From NCBI GenBank assembly GCA_012861695.1, contig JAAOOA010000126.1:387001-451000 (forward strand): DNA of 64,000 bases, written 5' to 3'. The stretch is from Trematomus loennbergii (Eukaryota > Chordata > Actinopteri > Perciformes > Nototheniidae). Below are positions 59,143-64,000 of the stretch, in pieces. A model generated the notes under the pieces. The model was not told the origin of the DNA. It was given only the letters and a program-made list of their open reading frames with translations, and ran no database searches. Every line of letters starts with the position of its first letter. Within the stretch, counting starts at the first letter, position 1. The position numbers and the translations under genes are program-made.

Positions 59143-60790
59143 TAGGCTGCACGATTAATCGAATCACAATCGCGATATCAGCTTGTGCGATTACATAACC
59201 GCAACAGGCTGATTTAATGAAATAAAGAAATGTGCGTGGTGTAGAGCCGATGAATGGGAGTCGGAGGCGGTGTGTTTAATATGGAACTCCACACTTTATT
59301 TTCCATTTAACTACACACACAAGAACGTGCTAGCTGCATGCTACTGTGAAGCTGGAATGCTAACAACAGGAAACCGGAACACTGAAGCCTCATCTCAATA
59401 CCCCTCCTCGACTCCTCTCTTCCCCTCCTCCGGGACTTGACCCGGAAATCGATCAAGACACGCCATTTTGAAGGACGTCCCAATAGCTGAAATGCACACG
59501 GAGGAGTCGAGGAGGGGTGAGGGAGGAGGGGTGCGGGAGGAGACGAAAGGGAGGATACACGAGAGCAGACTACGCGGAAGTGTTTCACTACTCGCGTATA
59601 AAAGCCCCGCCCCCACCTTCACAGCTGGTCGATTTCAAGAGAGGAAAACGGAGAACTGGAAGAATGAGTGGAAAGCGTCACATAAATGTATAAGTGCTCA
59701 CAGCTCCGTGGGAATTATTATGTGCAATTCATTTCTTAAGGTTATACTAACAATTTAAGTCATGTTTAATGATCTTGAACGTCACTAAAACATAGCTATT
59801 AAGAAAGCTATTTCATAAATGGCTAGATCTTGATAAATAACAATTATTTGTTTTGTTTTGTGTTAAAATATAGTAGTTAAATTATTTAAAATGCACAGTC
59901 CTGAATGTGGGTTTGTGGTGAATGTGGGGATCTACAGGACACACATGTTCAGAGTAAAGGCTTTCACATTATTATAATTGTATTGAAATGTACATTTTAC
60001 ACCACAACGGAACACAAAAGCAGGACCAACCATCATACATTGAATTCCTTCAGTGAATTCAGTTGAGCCCGATGAGAGGGGATACAGCTGTGCACATGTC
60101 ATCATTAACAGACGTCGTTTAAAAGTGACGTTTGAGTGAACGAGGACATCCCAATTAATACCTGAGGACTCCTCTGTCCTCGCGTCACCTCCTCGTGTCT
60201 CTCGCTCGCATCTTAAGGAGGCGGAGCTAAGACGCAAGGAAGGGATGCGAGTGAGGGAAAGGAGGAGTCGAGGAGGGGTATTGAGATGAGGCCCAAGTGT
60301 AGCAGATCCCTCCGAAAGACGGTCGTACACTTGACTGATGATTTCTCATTTATTAAAACTCCAAAAATCAATAAGAGCTACACAAAGACACAAACAACAA
60401 CTACAGTTAAGCTCATCCATATTAGCATCACTTTAGCATACCATTAAACAAGTGAACCGCAAAGTTATAAAACAGTATGAACGAATCAGGACACATGTTT
60501 ATATTAGTTAACACTAACCTTGTGCCTCTTGCTAATACTTTAATGTAAACTTTTCTTTTGATATCGCCGTATTTAAATGTAGATATCTCCGTTAATGTCT
60601 GTACTTTATCTCCGTTCATCTCCGTCAAGTGTTTTTCTTTGGGAACAGTAGCTTCCTGTTAATAGCGCAAAGTCGCCTTCAAATAAAAGCATGTCTAAAT
60701 AAAACAGGAAGTTGAGTTAAATTATAGAAATGTAAACAATAGCAATGAAAGTAACAACAAAAATCCTTTTCAGGTTCAAAAGACACAAAT
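59143..60790. mobile_element. Second copy of the intronic hAT element, truncated
   Basis: Begins TAGGCTGCACGATTAATCG after TTGGGAAC, one G short of copy 1. It contains the TIR element copy at 59385-60292 and then follows copy 1 up to about 60780, where it is cut. The end TCCCACCCCTA of an unrelated element (about 60860-60966) replaces its right part. Confidence 0.78.
59385..60292. mobile_element. TIR element, GGGCCTCATCTCAATACC family, copy 2
   Basis: Inverted ends GCCTCATCTCAATACCCCTC and GAGGGGTATTGAGATGAGGC extend to about 30 bp. The interior differs greatly from copy 1, which has the later insertions. Confidence 0.85.
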
Positions 60791-60979
60791 TGGGTTATTT
60801 ACATAAACTATTCATATTGCAAATACATTTTTAACCAGGAAGGGAAGACGGACATGGATATGACCCATGTGATTTGCAATATCGAAATATATCGTATCGC
60901 AATACTTAGCATATCGTAGAATTGCAATACTATCGTATCGTGGGGAGCCTGGTGATTCCCACCCCTACCCCTTACTGAC

Positions 60980-61150
60980 CTGAGGTCTCCAGTCTGCAGT
61001 CTGGACTCTCCAGAAGATCTCTCAGCAGCTCCACTCCTGAATTCCTGCAGAGCGTTGTGACTCAGGTCCAGATGTCTCAGATGGATGTTGGACTTCAGAG
61101 CTGAGATCAGAGCAGAACAGCTGATCTCTGACAACCAGCAGCTCCACAGA
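60980..61150 (-). pseudogene. NLR leucine-rich-repeat exon D, frameshifted
   Basis: Net length 171 bp with normal splice sites. It has one inserted base (GAATTC versus GATTC) at the middle of the module and one lost base near the donor. The second half is read out of frame ([14 protein letters not shown] instead of DSGV and LLRDLLESP). Confidence 0.75.
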
Positions 61151-61346
61151 CTGAATAAAGAAAACATGATGAGGATAAAAATCAGTTTATAATCCAATCA
61201 GATGTTCAGGTCTGAAATGTGCAGCTCATCATTACTGCGTCCTAATCAATGATCTTTCCCTGAATAACAGTGACCGTCATTCTGTTATTGAGGATCATCA
61301 TTATATCAGCCTTCTGTTTATTATCTGTGAAAACACATCTAAATGA

Positions 61347-61354
61347 TTGGGAAC
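61347..61354. other. Empty hAT target site
   Basis: ATGATTGGGAACATAAACAT here is the uninterrupted form of the sequence split by the hAT element at 54962-58468. Confidence 0.85.
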
Positions 61355-61771
61355 ATAAACATTTCTATGTCAGAAAGTAAACAGTTCCAGTCTGAATGTA
61401 ACTTTAGAAAACAATGTTCCTGTTTGAAATAACTCCAGGTTTAATAATCTGTTCAGAGTTAAACAGGGTTTTAATGTCAGAGATGATGTAGAAACAATCC
61501 ACTGATAATCTGGATCTTAACTTTGATCAGATGTTTAACAACTCCTTCATCTCCCTCACAGCTCATCAGTACTGACAGCATCTCACTGACTCATGGAGCA
61601 CAGAGTGAGTCTGTGGAAGCTCAAACTCTCTCCCTCACACATTCACCTTCTCTTTGTTAATCTGATCAATATGCAGTCATTAGCAAACATGGAAGAAATA
61701 ACAATTTTTGTTCAAATTCAGAAAATCATAAACACAAACAGATCTGTATGAACTGCAGTCAGTGAACTGAC

Positions 61772-61944
61772 CTGAGAGCCTCCAGTCTGCAGTTTGGACT
61801 CTTTAGTCCAGAACTCAGCAGCTCCACTCCTGAATCCTCAGAGTGTTGTGACTCAGGTCCAGATCTCTCAGATGAGAGGGGTCAGACTTCAGAGCTGAGG
61901 CCACGACTTCACATTCAGTCTCTGAGAGTCCACAGTTAGTGAGT
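61772..61944 (-). pseudogene. NLR leucine-rich-repeat exon E, frameshifted
   Basis: A 173-bp exon, one base short of 174, with acceptor TTATTATAG and donor GTCAGT. It reads [20 protein letters not shown] and [11 protein letters not shown] before the missing base. It differs from A-D (DPSHLRD insert, EVVASAL), so it represents another repeat position in the receptor and is the most 5' exon seen. Confidence 0.75.
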
Positions 61945-61990
61945 CTATAATAACACATATATTACAACATGTGTTAAAACAAGAGGAAAC

Positions 61991-62626
61991 CAGTGGCGAG
62001 CCCTCAGGCCTAAGATATTCTAAAAAATAACATTTGAAAACAATAAAAAAACAAACATTTGTTTTAAAATATTTTTTTAGTTATATTTTCATTAGTTTTA
62101 CCAAAATAACTTGATTTAATTGTATTTAAAATAACATTTCCAAAGAAATGAATCTGCCTGTTCAGTTTCTGTTGGAATGTGAAGGGTTAAATGCCGTCTC
62201 TGCGAGTTACTGTGAAGACGGGAGAGCTTGTTGGTCCCTCTGTACATTCACAGAGGGCCAGCTATAGTAACTCAACGAGAGAGTAATGTCAAGTGACAGT
62301 ACAATTGACCAATCATATCCTCCCTCTAAATGGGTGGGCTTTATTTTCGCGGACTTTATGACAAGTTCCGCCCGCTGTGAAGTCTATGCAAGTGGTGCAG
62401 TGACGCGTCCTAAAACCCGGAAGTAAGCTGTGCTCGGGTTCCCTCGACAAAAAGCAATGGGATTTCTCCATAGGGTTTGGAAAATAGCTGGAAATAAGGT
62501 CTGTGGAACGAACCTGTTAGATAAATGCACGTTTTGTTCAGCCGGATAATATCCACATGTCTACCCTACTTTTATAATTTTCAGAGGGTCAGAGGGCCTA
62601 GGTATAAAAGTCACGGCTCGCCACTG
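61991..62626. mobile_element. Non-autonomous hAT element, copy 2
   Basis: Ends CAGTGGCGAGCC and GGCTCGCCACTG, with perfect 8-bp duplication GAGGAAAC (61983-61990 and 62627-62634). Same family as 14475-15201 but with a different middle. Confidence 0.93.
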
Positions 62627-62820
62627 GAGGAAACATTATATTAACTTGAAGCATTTGATGAAAACATATTTGACATGTTCTGATTGAGATTTGCTGTTAG
62701 TCCATTTTATATTATATATCATAATATATTATAGTAGAGTTGAATGTGTTGTCAGTATGATCTGATCACATGTCTGTGCTCCTGCTGTCAGTGACTGTTA
62801 CCAAAAGAAACAGAAATTAA

Positions 62821-63625
62821 AAGGTCCCCTATTATACTGTTTCTCATCAATATATCACAGTTCTCAGATATATACAAACATGTCTCTGAAGTGTTTGGCT
62901 CCAAACACCAAACAGATCATTGCAGCATCCCATAATCCCCTCTGTTTCAGCCCTGTTTCCAAAGTGCTGATTCTCTGTTTGTTACTTTAGATGAAAATAA
63001 GGAGCCCCTCCCCACGCCCCTCTGAGAGAGATTTGGTTACAAAGAACTCAATGGTGCTCTAGGAGGAGATTCAGGTGATAAGGTGGGTGTGGGGGGTTAC
63101 CTTGGTTGCTGATTGGCTAATGGTAACACAAGACAAAACATCGTTATGACATCATCAAGTGGCCGAAATCTGATCAGCTCATTTCAGACAGGTTTTTATA
63201 GAAATGGATCAGGACAAAAAGAGAGAGAATCTTTGTTCCTGAAACTTTCAGAGTCTCTTTCCACAGAGGGGACACATGTTGATGAAGAAGAGACATGAAG
63301 AAGAGGGGACACATGTTGATGTAGAAGAGACATGAATGAAGAAGAGGGACACGTGTTGATGTAGAAGAGACATGAAGAAGAGGGGACACATGTTGATGTA
63401 GAAGAGACATGAGGAAGAGGGGACACATGTTGATGTAGAAGAGACATGAGGAAGAGGGGACACATGTTGATGTAGAAGAGACATGAAGAAGAGGGGACAC
63501 ATGTTGATGTAGAAGAGACATGAAGAAGAGGGGACACATGTGATGTAGAAGAGACATGAAGAAGAGGGGACACATGTTGATGTAGAAGAGACATGAAGAA
63601 GAGGATTTTGCACAATAGAAGACCT
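62821..63625. mobile_element. TTAA-type MITE with internal minisatellite
   Basis: TTAA at 62817-62820 and 63626-63629 flanks related inverted ends AGGTCCCCTATTATAC and GCACAATAGAAGACCT. The first 315 bp match the reversed copy at 46541-46852. The right part has been expanded by a 37-bp tandem repeat. Confidence 0.78.
63262..63604. repeat. 37-bp minisatellite, about 9-10 copies
   Basis: The unit is GAGGGGACACATGTTGATGT then AGAAGAGACATGAAGAA, with a few short units. The overlapping minus-strand frames (SSTSTCVPSSSCLFYINM-like) are by-products. Confidence 0.93.
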
Positions 63626-63689
63626 TTAAATAAATCATATTAGAGATGTACATATTTAAATGTTAATTAATATTTGGATGTGAATAATT

Positions 63690-63800
63690 AATGTTTAATA
63701 ATAATAATAATTCATAAACATTTTATTATAGTGCTTTTCCAGGTGCTCAAGCGCTTTACAAATACACATTACACACATCAGACATGTAACATCATTACTG
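63690..63800. repeat. Retroelement-type tail
   Basis: AATAATAATAATTCATAAAC, then TTTTATTATAGTGCTTTTCC and AAGCGCTTTACAAATACAC, resembles the tails at 35760 and 44240. The last 200 bp of the window show nothing more. Confidence 0.5.
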
Positions 63801-64000
63801 TGGACAATACCCAGAGAAAAGTGTTTAGGCTTCTCTGAGCATCTGAACATGTGTTGCTTACACAAACACAATTAACAAACCAATAAAGTTTCAATATATT
63901 AAACTGAATACCATCAGATGTTCTCAGTATATCAGCATTAAGACATAACTCTGTTATTGGTGGGAAATGATATAGATCTTATTTTAAACTCCAACACATT

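Noticed and set aside
63174..63653. Minus-strand frames up to 159 codons
   Set aside because: They are generated by the 37-bp minisatellite.

Overview
The window is teleost fish nuclear DNA. It shows spliced genes with GT-AG introns, many non-autonomous DNA transposons, L2-type LINE tails and long CA/GT/GA microsatellites. I cannot name the species. Three gene blocks can be supported.

(1) About 1.9-10.9 kb, minus strand: the 5' end of a fish-type NLR (NLRC3-like) immune receptor gene. A roughly 2-kb unit is repeated in tandem. Each unit carries one 105-bp exon with intact splice sites coding a 35-residue module (RAESPVPSCLSLKSD core). The start-codon exon lies at about 10.87 kb. The units differ in length because each intron holds a 57-bp minisatellite with a different copy number (11, 6, 4 and 15). 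The NACHT and later exons would lie beyond the left edge. A copy of the 5' flank of this gene (16.7-17.1 kb) and a piece of the repeat unit (13.4-14.06 kb) lie detached nearby.

(2) 21.3-31.0 kb, plus strand: a complete 17-exon serotransferrin gene with TATA box, signal peptide, both iron-binding lobes, stop codon and poly(A) signal. Joined exons give 2,071 bp. Adding back two single bases, missing from short G and C runs in exons 3 and 15, gives exactly 690 codons plus stop. The introns carry a hAT element with a BED-finger relic, a hAT element containing a piggyBac-like element, and another TTAA-flanked element.

(3) 52.7-62 kb, minus strand: leucine-rich-repeat exons of a second NLR gene, five copies of about 171 bp. 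At least two are frameshifted and one carries offsetting deletions. Two copies arose by tandem duplication of an exon plus an adjacent hAT insertion. The uninserted form of the target site survives at 61.35 kb. Two possible small downstream exons lie at 52.7-53.0 kb.

The rest is repeats: an L2 LINE split by two later DNA transposons (41.6-44.8 kb), a 5.1-kb degenerate LTR retroelement with near-identical LTRs (47.1-52.2 kb), a composite repeat containing eleven 147-bp tandem units (33.4-35.75 kb), a long foldback element (11.5-12.9 kb) and several elements with perfect target-site duplications. Many differences between paralogous copies are one-base changes in homopolymers, so single-base frameshifts in otherwise clean exons may be assembly errors. 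No complete NLR gene, RNA gene or CRISPR array was seen.
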